Assembly (NCBI GenBank): GCA_023014485.1
Contig: JAJOZX010005610.1
Span: forward strand, 177,501 to 241,500
DNA from: Bathynomus jamesi
Taxonomy: Eukaryota; Arthropoda; Malacostraca; Isopoda; Cirolanidae
DNA: 64,000 nt
Reading direction: 5' to 3'
The translations under genes and the position numbers were made by a program. Position 1 is the stretch's first letter, and every line of letters begins with the position of its first letter. Shown here piece after piece: positions 22,876 to 34,560 of this stretch. The notes under the pieces are model-generated. The model had not been told where the DNA came from, did not search any database, and saw nothing but the letters and a program-made list of their open reading frames with translations.

Positions 22876-24432
22876 TTCTGATAAATATTAATGCTTGGAA
22901 ATCATCTCCCATTATTCCAACACTGTTTTGCACTTAAATGCATATATGCTGCGAGAAAAGTGGCACTTGTTACTCTCCAAAGCAGTGCCCTGATATGAAC
23001 TCTACTGAACATGTATGAAAGAACCTTGATCGTCAAGGAAGAAACGAAGGTGTAACAGTTATATTTTCATATGGGTTAATAATTTATAACACATAAAACT
23101 TACGGGTATTCTCTATACGAAACAACTCCACTCTTACTCAAACGGCGTGATTGGGAGACAACCGAGACAGCAGTTTTCCTAAAATCGTTTAATTATTAAT
23201 TAATACTTGTAAATTACGGGTTGAGCTCTTGAATTAACTGTCAATTTAACTACGAGAGAGAATAAATATGAATGAACTTGCATGACTGGCATTAGCTAAC
23301 AGGCATTTATGTTTGTTTATAATCTTTCACAATTCACATCTTATACCCATAACGCCAAGAAGGAATCTGGTTTGAAGTATACAAAAATTGACGAGCGGAG
23401 TGGCACTTCACACACATTTATGCGTTCTGCTACTGGTTAAAAGAAAAAGTTGTACTGTAAGTTTTTACACGATTGAGTATCCAATTCTCTCTCTCTCAAG
23501 TCGCTTTTCAAGCCAGAGCTTCCTTCGAAATAAACAACAGTTCTATTTATAACATTGTTGCGGGAAATTTTCCACTATTATGTCTAGGATATTAAATAAT
23601 AATAATAATAATTCAGACTATAGTCCAATCAAGTTTTCCCTTGTGACCAACTCAGGTTCTTAGGCTAGATCAAAGTTAAATACAACTTAAATATATAATT
23701 TCACTCACCACAAAATATGAACGGTTTAATTGCACTCATTTCTCCACCTAACCTTTAAAAGCCCGGTTAACCCGGTAATTCAAACACTAAATTTAAATAA
23801 TTTCTGTTACACGACAATTTCAAAAAGATTTAAATAATTTAACAGAAGACAATAGTTAAAAATCTTCCCAACTTGGAAAAATACTTTTTCTTCAAGAGAT
23901 ACTTTCTGTTAGAGGTTAGCTAGACCTATCAATTTTTTTCCAAAGTACAATCAACCAAGTCCAATTTTTAATGTTTTTAAGCGTAACCAACAATCTAAGA
24001 CCGATTATTAACTTTTTCAAATTTAATCAACCATCTAACTATATAAACAAACATGTACATATATATCCACAAATATCCTAATAATAATAATTATACATGT
24101 GTGTGTGTGTATATATATATTTACAATAATAAACATTTTACAATTCAGCAAGAGCATGAATTCACCCTTTTTTCCTAGCCATAAATCCCACTTCAACATT
24201 TTAACCAACTATCAAAGTAATTAACAAATCATTAAAAATAATCATAAATTCCGTTTATTACAAAGGACTCGGTCCTCCCGCAACTCTAATGTAAATCTTA
24301 ACCGAATAGGATAAAATATTGGTCATACCATAATACAAAAACTTTTATCATTTACTGAAGCATAGGAAAGCTGCTCCATATTGTTTTTACAAAATTTGTC
24401 TCCGCCTCATACATTCATATATACGGTGTATA
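22876..24432. other. No recognised gene
   Basis: AT-rich DNA with small TA, GT and AAT runs near 23597-23613 and 24080-24120. No transposon border or exon could be supported. Confidence 0.5.
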
Positions 24433-24766
24433 CAAAGGTGGGCAGTTGCGCCGCAAAAAGTTGCGGCGCAACTTGCGGCGCAACATTTTTGGTTGCGCTT
24501 GCGCTTGCGGCGCAACTTTTTGAAAAGGGTTGCGCTTGCGCGTGCGGCGCAACTATTTCAGCAGAGTTGCGGTTGCGGTTGCGGCGCTACAAAAATCGTT
24601 GCGCGTGCCCACCACTGCAGATATACGTTAGATGCAAAGGTGGGCAGTTGCGCTTGCGCTTGCGGCGCAACTTTTTGAAAAGGGTTGCGCTTGCGCGTGC
24701 GGTGCAACTATTTCAGCAGAGTTGCGGTTGCGGTGCTACAAAAATCGTTGCGCGTGCCCACCACTG
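24433..24766. mobile_element. Tandem-dimer hAT-type MITE with one 8-bp duplication
   Basis: Two similar units, 24433-24617 and 24635-24766, each begin CAAAGGTGGGCAGTTGCG and end TTGCGCGTGCCCACCACTG. A 17-base spacer separates them. The 8 bases before the first unit (24425-24432) and after the second (24767-24774) are both GGTGTATA; no such match flanks the inner ends. The pair therefore appears to have inserted as one unit. GCGGCGCAA repeats fill the interior in both orientations. Confidence 0.85.
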
Positions 24767-24774
24767 GGTGTATA

Positions 24775-25031
24775 TATATATTCACAATAAAGATCATTGT
24801 TTAAAATTACATCATATAAATAATGTATTTTCTTGTCATTTCCCATTTAATTTTGCCTATTGTGTTTACGCATTCTTTTCACCTAAAAAAATCAATAAAA
24901 CATCTTTTTGTTTTTATTTAATCTCGGTTTTTATGTATTTTTTCTTTTTGACTGCTGTCGAAGCCGTATCATGTTATGCTGTATACTCCACAATAACAGT
25001 TGTTCATAAAGAGGTCATACTTTCTACTTTC

Positions 25032-25066
<35 letters not shown>

Positions 25067-25842
25067 TAACTTTAAAAATATTTTATTTGTAATATATTCT
25101 TCCTCACTACGATGGATAAGAAAAATATGAATTACATTCTCTTTTTTTTATCAAGTAATTGACTCAAAAAGGAGAAAAATAATGAAAATCCAAAAAGAAA
25201 AGGAATTGAAAAATGTTTTATTTTCTTCTCTCTTTTACTGAACTATTTAATTTGAAGAACTTCCTGGATTTAAGTCGTTGTCTAATGAATCTATGTTAAG
25301 TCACCAAAGCAAATAGCGTTTATGTGCTGGAGAAAGAAGTGGCATGTGGAGCGTTCTTTTTTATTCTGAGCTGTGTATATAATATTAAAAGAAGTTATCT
25401 TTCTTTGTATAAATTTCTTTTCCGTTCGTACAACAATATGAAAATGTGTTCTTTTTCATTGGGTCCTGTATGTTATTCATCATTAAACAATGACTAACAA
25501 TTATTTGTTGACCATGGTGCCAGTTATAAAACTGTGACAATGATCCTTCCTTGGCTTTGTGCTGTTACCATTTTTTGTTTGCCTGGCTGCTTTTTTCCTT
25601 GGTCTTAAGGGTTCGAACAGCAATGTGGTGTTTATAAAACTATTTTACTAATCTACACTCTTAGGGCCATTAAAGAAAACATGCAAATAAGTCAAATATA
25701 TTAACACTAACATATAATCTAATAACTTAAATTAACACCGAAACCACGCACTTACCTTAATAAAAATATATACAAGCAGTAGGTCCTCTTCCTATTTAAA
25801 TAAAGTAAGCTATCACTGCTCCACTTTGTCTAGTTCCAGTTG
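24775..25842. other. AT-rich sequence, no gene seen
   Basis: Includes a (TA)n run at about 25038-25064. A 249-codon open frame that crosses the hAT dimer and this region is an artefact of repeat sequence. Confidence 0.5.
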
Positions 25843-26246
25843 CAGTGGTGTCCAAAACTGTTGTAAATGAGGTAGATGGGCAAGAAAGGGTAGGCTTTGC
25901 TTCGATCCTGCCTTCGACTTCCAAATTTATTGCTGAAGCTCAGCCTCGGAATTGGGGCCAGAAAACGCTCTGACTGTTCACGTTCAGCTCCGGTAGACGA
26001 AACAATTTCAATTAAGCGTTGTTCCAGATTCCAGATTTGAAGCCTATTGAAACAATGATAGACAAATGTCGCTTACACAAGTTTGGAATCACGTCACAAA
26101 AAAACATACCAGCTAAATAAACTCAAACAAATGCACGTACAATTCGATATTTCACAAGTTCTTGCAGTAAAACAATTTTAACTATACCTTACCTCGTATA
26201 GAGGCTTCAACACTCGCGCTATAAGCAATGCTCAAAGACACCACTG
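25843..26246. mobile_element. Candidate hAT-like MITE, 404 bp
   Basis: CAGTGGTGTC at the left end is matched by GACACCACTG at the right, a 10-bp inverted repeat of hAT style. The flanking octamers (TCCAGTTG and TATTTTGT) do not match, so insertion as a unit is not proven. Confidence 0.4.
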
Positions 26247-26862
26247 TATTTTGTACAATAATTACATTTACAAGTTATTTTTAAAATTACATCTCACATT
26301 AAAGAAAAAACCAAACTAAATATTAATCAAATTCAATGTTATCTATATAATTTAACATTAAATAATTAAGTTATTCAAACGTTAATAAAAAATATACATT
26401 AACATAGAAGTACATGTTAATGTAAATAAAAATTACCTGAAGTAACCTCAGATCTAGTGCCGACAAATTCAGAAACTTGTAAATATCCAACTTTCTTGCA
26501 AACTTATGCAACTTTAAATATTCCGCTTCCAACCCTTATTGTCGAGAAAACAAGCACGAATCGTCCTCAACCTTCCATTACTATCTTTCACCTCGTTTAC
26601 TTTTAAATCATTCACACCAAGCTCTAGTCTCACACTCCACCTATCGTTCACATTCTACTTTCACAATGAACCTACCATACCAAAATCTCACTCTTACAGT
26701 GCCATGTATGGGATTTCATCTGACAAACAATGCATGGGCCCTCATGCATTCCAGAAAAGGAAAGAGGAATTACCTACCTTCGAAGCGAAATTCGAAAAGA
26801 AATCTATGATCGAAGAAAAGCTTGGCCCTTCATTTTCGAAACCTGTTCCCCTTGAGGATCTA

Positions 26863-27358
26863 CCCAGCAAATACATTACGTAAATACAACGTTGTATCCT
26901 AAATGAATCTTGGTCATGTCAGAAATTGACGTTGTACTGACGTAGTCACAACGTAAAACTTAAACGTTATATTGCAACGTTGATACAACGTTGCATAATA
27001 ACGTTGTATACACGTGAAGTACAAATAAACTTCTGACGTAATTTTTTGTGCGTAGCATAGACGTTGTCTGCACGTAAGGTTTTACATCCATAACATATAG
27101 TTTCGTATTACATTATTCTTTGTTACAAAATTGTAACGGAGTTACATACGGTATGCGACTATTTCAAATAGGGTGCCTTTGTTGGACCAAATTCTATCCT
27201 TGAGACCTTCAAATAACGTTCTATCTACGTAAAGTTTACGTAATATCATAACATTGTGAAGACGTAACTGAGACCACACAAATTTATGTTGTATCACGTC
27301 ACAGTGCTAAAATACAACCTTGTGATAACGTCGTATTTACGTAAAATTGTTAGCTGGG
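26863..27358. mobile_element. MITE with ACGTTGTA subrepeats, about 500 bp
   Basis: Left end CCCAGCAAATACATTACGTA and right end TACGTAAAATTGTTAGCTGGG form an imperfect inverted repeat extending about 35 bases. TA lies outside both ends (26861-26862 and 27359-27360). Inside, the motif AACGTTGTAT and its reverse recur many times. TA flanks would fit Tc1/mariner, but other families are possible. Confidence 0.6.
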
Positions 27359-27360
27359 TA

Positions 27361-28276
27361 CATATTCACTTCCCCTCTCATACTTTTCTTTTGTGCCTTA
27401 TTAAAAATGGCCCAAAATATTTCTTTCATTTAAAACAAATTCAGTTGTATGGTGGCAAGGAGGCAGAGTAGGTGAAGGTAGGGTAGGGGTGACACAGGGA
27501 AAAAAGGAGTAGCGGTGACATTGAGGGAAAAATGATGGAGATGAAAAAGGGGGCGAAAGGAAACTGAGGAGAAACTGCAAAAGAAGAAAGATAAAAAGAG
27601 AGAAAAGTAGCGTCACTACACTCTATTTCTCCACTCTTGAAACTGACATCCCTCAAGTTTTGTTATTATTTGCCTGATCGTTTTGTACGCAAGTTTGCCT
27701 CAAAAACATTGACCATGTTTGAGAGTACTTACCTCTGTAAACACTTTCCTCACGGCTGTAATGGTTAATCCGGTCCTGACTTTCCTCTCTAGCGAAAGCT
27801 AATAAAACACCTCAGAGGCCCAGGCTAACTGATCAACACTTGTCATCTGTGATGAAAGTTACGTCAACGCAAGATTTAAAGCCAGATTTGGAAAAAGTGG
27901 TATTTAACAAGCATTTTCAGATTTTGGGGAAAAAACAGTAAAATAATTTTGGCTTTAACATCATTTATTACTTATTACTACTTACACTTCCCTTTGACTT
28001 GTGCAAACATATCTGTTGAGTACCTACTTATTTTTTTAATACTGGGAATGTTCTAAGAATATACGAGTATTAATTAAATTAACATTAAAATTTTAATTTG
28101 GGTCTCTCCTTCTCCCCGACTTCATATGTGGCATCATTTTATTTTGTTTAATTTTGGTAGTGTAAGAATCAAAATTCTGTAGTAATGTAGTTTGTAATAA
28201 ATAGGTCTAAAAATTAGAAATTCTGGTTTATTTCATTACATTTGTTCTGATACTCTAATTGCCTAATTAATTATTG

Positions 28277-28278
<2 letters not shown>
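27361..28278. other. No recognised gene
   Basis: A purine-rich stretch (about 27455-27610) gives spurious open frames on the other strand. Nothing else was identified. Confidence 0.5.
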
Positions 28279-28323
<45 letters not shown>

Positions 28324-28468
28324 AAATCAGAATTGCTTGCTCGACAAGCAGCCCTCAGTTCATATTGGGTTTGACATGTGAATCCTTAATCTCGTATAGG
28401 AAATTCTTTGTGAAGAAAAGGAAGATGTGGGAATTGTCGTATTTTTTAACTTTTATTATATATATATA

Positions 28469-28522
<54 letters not shown>
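28279..28522. repeat. (GT)n and (TA)n microsatellites
   Basis: GT run at 28279-28320 and TA run at about 28457-28522, with about 135 bases of unremarkable sequence between them. Confidence 0.95.
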
Positions 28523-28525
<3 letters not shown>

Positions 28526-28724
28526 GACTGTGGGATAACCATCACTGGGATATTCGTGAAATGAGAAATCCGCATTGATACTCTTACACCAAACATGAGA
28601 AACCCGCAGGGCCCGTTATGAGAAATCCTCGATCGATCAAACCCAAGTGTTAATCACAAACGAAAATTCTTGTTCGTAACGAACTTTCTTCATATATTTA
28701 CCCGCCAAAGTGAGAACCGATAGG

Positions 28725-28815
28725 CAGATAGCTCAGGCGGGTCCTCGTAGCTCAGAGAGGACGTGTGCCGTTGTTAATTCCCTCCTGAGTTTAAGGAATA
28801 AATATATTATACTGT
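28725..28815 (+). mobile_element. Possible tRNA-derived SINE head
   Basis: GTAGCTCAGAGAGGACG resembles a polymerase III A box in a tRNA D-arm context, and TTAATTCCC 25-30 bases on could be a degraded B box. An A-rich stretch follows. The match is weak and no second copy was seen in the window. Confidence 0.3.
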
Positions 28816-29275
28816 ATCACAAGAGCAGCCAGCCCAAAATACTGTAACTTCTTTCTTTCAGGCAAAAAAATAAAAATATTGAATAATATCCGAAAAACTG
28901 AATGATAGTTATACAGATTTCATAGATATTTCATCTTGGAGATCTTAAAGGGATATGTTAGATTCTGATTCTGTTAGAGCTGTACCGCACAATTATTATC
29001 GATATCCCAATCTACTGTACATATATTCATTTTATTTTGTAAATACGAGTATACACACACACACACACGTGCTTGGACACATTCTTATATGTACACATGG
29101 GGTAGCAAATGTTTACACAGAAAAGGGTAAAAGGGCAGAAAGAGAAGACTTGTTCTATTTGATGATCGTAGTATATTAGATAATACGGAAGATTATGTAA
29201 GTTAGGCAAAACCTACACGTTTATATAAAACGTGTTATACAAATATAGTATCTGGTAGAGGAATTATATTACTGG

Positions 29276-29620
29276 AGGAGACTGTAGACACCAATCGACC
29301 AGGGAAGTACTCTGGGATGGACATTAGGCAGGAGACAGGGAGTGCTGGAACTCCCATTTCTCTTGTTATTGTCTCCTTCAACCATTCTTTTTCCGTGTCT
29401 CATCTACCCTGTGAGCAGTTCAGCATGCTTTCATAAACATACCTCTCCCTCTATTCCTCACTACACATACATGCATCTTACACACTACACAATCTTTTCG
29501 AAATTTATAAAAAAAGTGGCATTGTTGAGATTTGGAGACCTTGTTTTTGGTGCTCTCTCCTTCAATGGAGGGATCACTTTTGCGGACACTCGCTCTTGTC
29601 CCACTTCTTCCTGCATAAAA
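29276..29620 (+). mobile_element. Internally deleted LINE derivative, copy D
   Basis: The first 240 bases (GACTGTAGACACCAATCGAC to CACTACACAATCTTTTCG) match the 5' end of LINE copy A at 5807-6010. They join directly to about 100 bases matching the LINE 3' terminus (GAGATTTGGAGACC ... CTCGCTCTTGTCCC) with an A run. All coding sequence is gone. The retention of exactly both ends suggests a non-autonomous element that could still be copied by the parent LINE. Confidence 0.75.
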
Positions 29621-29670
29621 AAAAAAACTATATAGGAATGAGTGTACACTGTACAGTATAAGAAATGCTT

Positions 29671-29672
<2 letters not shown>

Positions 29673-29711
<39 letters not shown>
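29673..29711. repeat. (CA)n microsatellite
   Basis: About 19 CA units. Confidence 0.95.
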
Positions 29712-29713
<2 letters not shown>

Positions 29714-30273
29714 ATTGAAAAGTTTAATGTTTCTAAGAATATTATCAGATTTGCAAACATCGTACTTGATTTTCGATTTTAATTTTGAGAATAAACGTGT
29801 CAACTTTGTTGAAATTCTTTTTCGCAATACTAACATTATTCACTTTTTTATGGAAAGGCTCATTAAACTCGGCTTACAAAAGCCATTCAGTAGTCTTGCA
29901 TTAATATTATTATTTGAAGTGACTTTAATTATAAAAATGCTTATTGTAAGAAATTAGGAAGATTTTGCAATTAGTTTACGGCATAAATTATGAATATTTT
30001 CGCTACTAAACAATGCTGATACGAGTATTTCTAAAAATGTAACGTACTCTTTCATGGTATAAAGTGAAATCAGTTATACATCCAGCTACATCGCAATGAC
30101 TCAAACTTTAGAAAAAGTTTTACCTGACTTATACTCGTAGTGCGCATGCTATATGTTTGAGCATATCTAAATATAAATAAATTTCAAACGAACAAGTAGG
30201 CCCGAATAGAAATCTTGCACATGACTTGCAGCTGGATAATTCATTCTAAGCTAATTTATCTTCTACAGTTCTA
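29712..30273. other. AT-rich sequence, no gene seen
   Basis: No supported coding or structural feature between the microsatellite and the mariner element. Confidence 0.5.
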
Positions 30274-30406
30274 CAGGGTGTTCGAAAAGTCCCGTCATCC
30301 CCTACAAAATGTACATATTGTAATACCAATTTTATTTTGTGTGATTAATTGAATTTATATGTGGTTCATTGACATTTTTTTTCCAGATATTAGAGTTGTG
30401 TGAACA

Positions 30407-30790
30407 ATGGCATGCCAGTCCACTTACACTCTGGAGAAAAGGACAGTGATGAGCACATGGGCTCATGAATGGTCACATACTGGCAAAACGATGCATGATA
30501 TTCAGAATGATTTCAACACAAGATTCAATAAGACTGCACCACCAAACAAGACGATATTACGCTGAGAGAAAAAGCTGTTTGAAACTGGCTCCATCAAGGA
30601 CAGACCACGGGCGAGAAGACCAACAACGCCAACAGAACAATGTAAAGGTGTGATTGCATCGGTGGCTCATTCATCGAAAAAAATCACTTCGGAAACGATC
30701 ACAAGAACTTGTAGTCCCTATGTCCACAATGAGAGATCACATGACAAAAGATCCTGGCATGAAACCATACCGCCCGTCATTTGTTAATGA
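30407..30790 (+). pseudogene. Mariner-type transposase N-terminal remnant
   Basis: From MACQSTYTLEKRTVMSTWAH the frame runs through a helix-turn-helix region to a stop after KTILR. It continues in the same sense as EKKLFETGSIKDRPRARRP, the linker before the catalytic domain in DUF4817-type mariner proteins. A later frame reads MRDHMTKDPGMKPYRPSFV, a conserved block preceding the first catalytic Asp. Nothing recognisable of the DDE core remains because the nested insertion follows soon after. Confidence 0.75.
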
Positions 30791-30909
30791 ATTAAGCGAT
30801 ACAGACATGAGAAACGATATGAAGCCTGTAATTAGTAACTGTATTTACTGTAATTAAAGTAATTGTTGCTAATGACTTGTTTCTTAAATTCCACCTGCCA
30901 CATATAAAT

Positions 30910-31608
30910 CGTGGCCGGACAGATGACCGACGGACATTTGGCCGATGGACATTTGACCGACGGACATTTGACCGAACGGACATTGAGCCGACGGCTGTTT
31001 CGCCGAACGGACGATTCGCCGAACGGACGATTCGCCGAATGGACTGTCATTAATAAAAAAAAATATATAATTTAAATACGAAAATTAGTTGTTAACTTTT
31101 ATAATTTAAGTCTTGCGTTTGTGCCTTTATAGTTTAAGCTATTCTGAAACGTTTGTTCGTTTGTTGCCTTTTTTAAATCTTAGTAACTTATGTCTTAGGT
31201 TTTCGCACTTAAAATTGCAGTCGTTCTGGAACTTTTACATTGTTTACTGTTCAGTAACCCACAATGCCTCTTCAATTTATTGATTCAGAGAAAGGCCATA
31301 AAAAGTTAGTACACCCTTGAAGATTGGTTAGGTTAAGTCATGATATTTTCGTTAGTTTACTGTTAAAACATACGAAAATATCACGACTTAACCTAACCAA
31401 TCGTCATTTTTTTAAATAATATTAGTAATAGTTTCTCTAGACAAATTATTGTAGTTAAATTGTATCTGTAGACTAATTGTTGTAGATAAATTGTTGTAGA
31501 CAAATTGTTGATGAATTGTATCTTTAGACAAATTCGCCGGACACCGTCAAAGTGAATTCCATGGTCTAAAACGAGTTTTAAATTATACAATATACACCGA
31601 GAGAAATA

Positions 31609-31659
<51 letters not shown>

Positions 31660-31897
31660 TAAACATTTTATATAGTATTATCGATATAAATTTATTTAAA
31701 AAAGGTATCTATGTTTTTACGTCAAGCGTCTATAACTGTCAATTTAACATAATTTAATATTTTAACAAAATAATTCAATAACATTTAATAACAACCTTTA
31801 ATAACGTGTGTGTGTATTTTGTCATAGAAATATTAATGACAGTCCGTTCGGCGAAACGTCCGTCGGCAAAATGTCTGTCGGCGAATCGACTGGGTAC
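30910..31897. mobile_element. Nested element with minisatellite-like inverted termini
   Basis: CATATAAAT occurs just outside both edges (30901-30909 and 31898-31906), an 8-9 bp target duplication inside the mariner. The left terminus is an array of 15-base units of the form GCCGACGGACATTTG. The right terminus is a shorter inverted version (GTCCGTTCGGCGAAACG). The inner edges TGGACTGTCATTAAT and ATTAATGACAGTCC face each other. The interior holds the TTAGG-flavoured hairpin (31305-31408) and a (TA)n run at about 31611-31658. Superfamily not assigned. Confidence 0.75.
31305..31408. repeat. Hairpin module H, copy 1
   Basis: Arms of about 34 bases start GATTGGTTAGGTTAAGTC and close with GACTTAACCTAACCAATC around a short loop. 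The same arm sequence recurs at 50690-50833, 52190-52310 and 52614-52740. Confidence 0.85.
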
Positions 31898-31988
31898 CAT
31901 ATAAATACAATTAATCATGCAAAAATAAAATTGGTATCACAGTATGTACATTTTGTAGGGGGTGACGGGACTTTTCGAACACCCTGTA

Positions 31989-32459
31989 GAATACTTTGTT
32001 TCCTCTAACAACCAAACAGTTCTTTTAATTAATATTGTACTTCATAAGATAGACTAGTACCATGTATGATGTAACTTGCAAGCTACATTAAGGAATTGTC
32101 GAAACTACAGTACACAATATGCATTGTAAAAATAACGATTCACAGGATTCATATAAATAATTTAAGAATTTTGAATTAAAAAAGTTCACATTTTTCTTTC
32201 ATGGTACTCTCGGGACCGAAACCGAGACCTTATGCAATTTTTGTATGTATTCAATACTGTGTAATGCCTAATTCCTAATTCCTAAGCTCTGTATTTCATA
32301 TTCAGGTATAAAAATTCTAAAGAGGTTATCAAGTAACAATTGCAAAATTTACTCATAATTCATTCACAGACTCATAGTTTGTGAAATTTTACAGCAGTTA
32401 ACTGCCTACTTAAAACAAAATAAGTGTTCGTTGCACTTGAGGAACATCAACATACTCAG
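31989..32459. other. No recognised gene
   Basis: A short CGAGACC-rich patch near 32210-32230 resembles the small element at 32460. Nothing else was seen. Confidence 0.45.
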
Positions 32460-32563
32460 CAGTGATGTAGTCGAGACCATCATGGCCGAGACTGAGACCT
32501 AAGCACCCGAGACCGAGACCAGAAAAAAAGGTTTCGAGACCTGTCTCGAGTCCCACATCACTG
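32460..32563. mobile_element. Candidate small MITE with GAGACC repeats
   Basis: CAGTGATGTAGTCGAGACC at the left and GTCCCACATCACTG at the right are inverted, with repeated GAGACC motifs between. No matching target duplication was found (flanks ATACTCAG and AATTAGTA). Confidence 0.4.
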
Positions 32564-32580
32564 AATTAGTACTGTATTTT

Positions 32581-33713
32581 CAGAGCTGGGCAGTAACGGC
32601 CGTTACGTAACGCGGTACTTTTTTAGTAACGGTAGTGGTAACGGCATTACATTTCAAATCAAGTAACACTTTCAGTAACGACGTTACTTTTTCAGGGAAA
32701 TGCATTCGTTAGTCGTTACTCGTTACTTTTTTATCGTAGCTCGCAATTAATTTCTTTCGATCCTCACTCATTATTCATTAACCATTAAAAATTTGTCCCT
32801 TCACTATGAGCGAGGTGTGCATGTTGGCCGTTGGCATGCTGGCAGCCTACCCCCATCCACCCTCTCCCCCTACACTGACAGCACTGTCAAGGTAAAAAGG
32901 CGAAGAACCCTGGAGCAGGGAGGAACCTAAGTTCAACAGGTTTCGTCATTCCTCTCATCTGGGCCTTCACGGCACGTTAGTTCTGCATCCTTCCCATCCA
33001 CTAACTTTAAAAATATGTTTATTAACCTAAACACTCCTATACCATCTAGTGCCGCTGTCGAGCGGGGTTTTTTCAGTAAGGTAAGGAAATACTGCGTCCG
33101 AAACGAGGCTCGCTCTTAGATGCAACTTTTGAAAAGCTTGTTTTTTTAAAGGCCAATAAAGATCTTTTGAATAATAGTCCTTAAGTTTGTATATTTAGCT
33201 AATAAATTTCAATTATCATTGCCATGCACAATAACTCATTTGATTCATTTCTTTAGTATTTCATATTATTGTTTTGCAAAACTAAACTCTCCTGGTATAA
33301 TCTAGCATTAGTAAATTAGTATCAATAGTATGTGACATCCTCTGTTATGTTGCAATTCCTAGTAATAAATCTTGCAGTAATTTTGTTTCACTTTTTTTGA
33401 AAATATTATGCCTTATAAGTCATAACTCAATGAAGGCATGCACAGACTTCATAGCCTATGCATTAACCAGTGGATACAAACCAACACATACTCGCACAAG
33501 CGAATGTTAATATAATATTTTATGTATATATAAATTATAATATACCTATGCATATATATAATATATTTACATTTCATTAAAAGTAACGGTAACGAGTAAC
33601 GGTGCCGTTACTAGTTACTTTTTAAAAATGGTAACTGTAACGATAGCGGCGTTACATTTAGACTGTAGTAACGGTAACGGCATTACATTTATAAAGTAAC
33701 GAGCACAGCACTG
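32581..33713. mobile_element. hAT transposon derivative, 1133 bp, with 8-bp duplication
   Basis: The left end is CAGAGCTGGGCAGTAACGG; the right end CGAGCACAGCACTG is a diverged inverse. TGTATTTT lies outside both ends (32573-32580 and 33714-33721), a perfect 8-bp duplication. The subterminal regions are filled with GTAACGG-type repeats in both orientations. A remnant of the hAT dimerisation domain lies inside. Confidence 0.9.
32995..33170 (+). pseudogene. hAT transposase C-terminal (dimerisation) remnant
   Basis: The reading NTPIPSSAAVERGFFSK is the conserved start of the hATC dimerisation block. It is followed by shifted pieces (VRKYCVRNEARS, LLKSLFF) that match the usual later part of that domain. 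Frameshifts and stops interrupt it, and the rest of the transposase is absent. Confidence 0.75.
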
Positions 33714-33721
33714 TGTATTTT

Positions 33722-34429
33722 TTAACTAGTGGAAAAGTACAGTGAGTTGCCTCTTGTCGTTCAGTTACTTTTAGGATGAATGATCTGAAATGAAATTTTG
33801 AAATATTTATTAAATTTGAAACCTATTTTAACTATAAAAACACTGCAGGAGGGATAAGGCTGGACCCCCATCCTTAGATTCAGTGGCCAAACCCTGACTT
33901 AGTGCTGTCTGTATTGTTTCAACCTTGTATCTATTTTATTAGTGAGGTTAATACTGTACAATGTGTGTATATACTGTATGTAAGTAGCATTCTTTCAAGT
34001 GATTTTGAAGTCGATATAAAAACTTTTACTTTCTATTTGCACATTTAAATCAAACATTGGCACAGCTTGCACGGAAGAAAAGTTAAAGCGCACACATGCA
34101 CACACGCACGCACACAGGTGATGTGTATATATACATAGTCAGTAACAAAAGTTTTGTCTCTCTGAATATTATACTGTACTGTTTTTCGATTCTGCGGCCA
34201 TCCTTAGTGCTGAATCGAGGTTTATTTGTTGGTCTCTCCTCGCAACAGATAAAAAATAATAACTAGCATAGATTAATTATCTCGTCTTAATATTTTACTG
34301 CTTGTGTGTAATCTGAAATTTTCTAACATAATAAATATTAAGATGATATTATATCAAAGTGAAGAGAGAGTGTCTGAGGAAAACATTTTACATTTTAAAT
34401 AATACAGCAATAAACGAAGGGTTCTTTTT
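33722..34429. other. No recognised gene
   Basis: AT-rich DNA with a short CA-rich patch near 34090-34120. Confidence 0.5.
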
Positions 34430-34560
34430 GTCTTGTAGTTTTCTTGTTGCCGTAGTTCACACCTTTTGCTTCTAAAATGTCTGCAATACAAATATTCATC
34501 AACGTTGCTTAAATTCATAATATATACAAATTTCGTTCGCGAATGATCTTCAGTTGCCAT
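34430..34560 (+). repeat. Dispersed repeat G, partial copy 3
   Basis: GTAGTTCACACCTTTTGC, then TGTCTGCAATACAAATATTC and CAACGTTGCTTAAATT, match the second half of the copy at 19166-19470. Confidence 0.5.

Larger units (their letters stand above)
30274..31986 (+). mobile_element. Mariner-like element interrupted by a second element
   Basis: The ends read CAGGGTGTTCGAAAAGTCCC and its reverse complement. The inverted match extends over at least 40 bases with one change. TA lies outside both ends (30272-30273 and 31987-31988). The left half carries a transposase remnant. From 30910 to 31897 the body is replaced by another insertion flanked by a direct repeat. Confidence 0.9.

Noticed and set aside
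24381..25130. 249-codon open frame with Cys/Gly/Arg-rich start
   Set aside because: It is produced by GCGGCGCAA subterminal repeats of the hAT dimer and then runs through AT microsatellite sequence.
26539..26883. 114-codon open frame with a charged C-terminal part
   Set aside because: There is no domain and no splice context, and its end runs into the terminus of the MITE at 26863; not supportable as a gene.
27401..27656. Ser/Phe-rich minus-strand frames
   Set aside because: A purine-rich tract gives a low-complexity peptide; no support as a gene.
28281..28523. 80-codon frame of Cys-Val and Tyr-Ile repeats
   Set aside because: It is translation of GT and TA microsatellites only.
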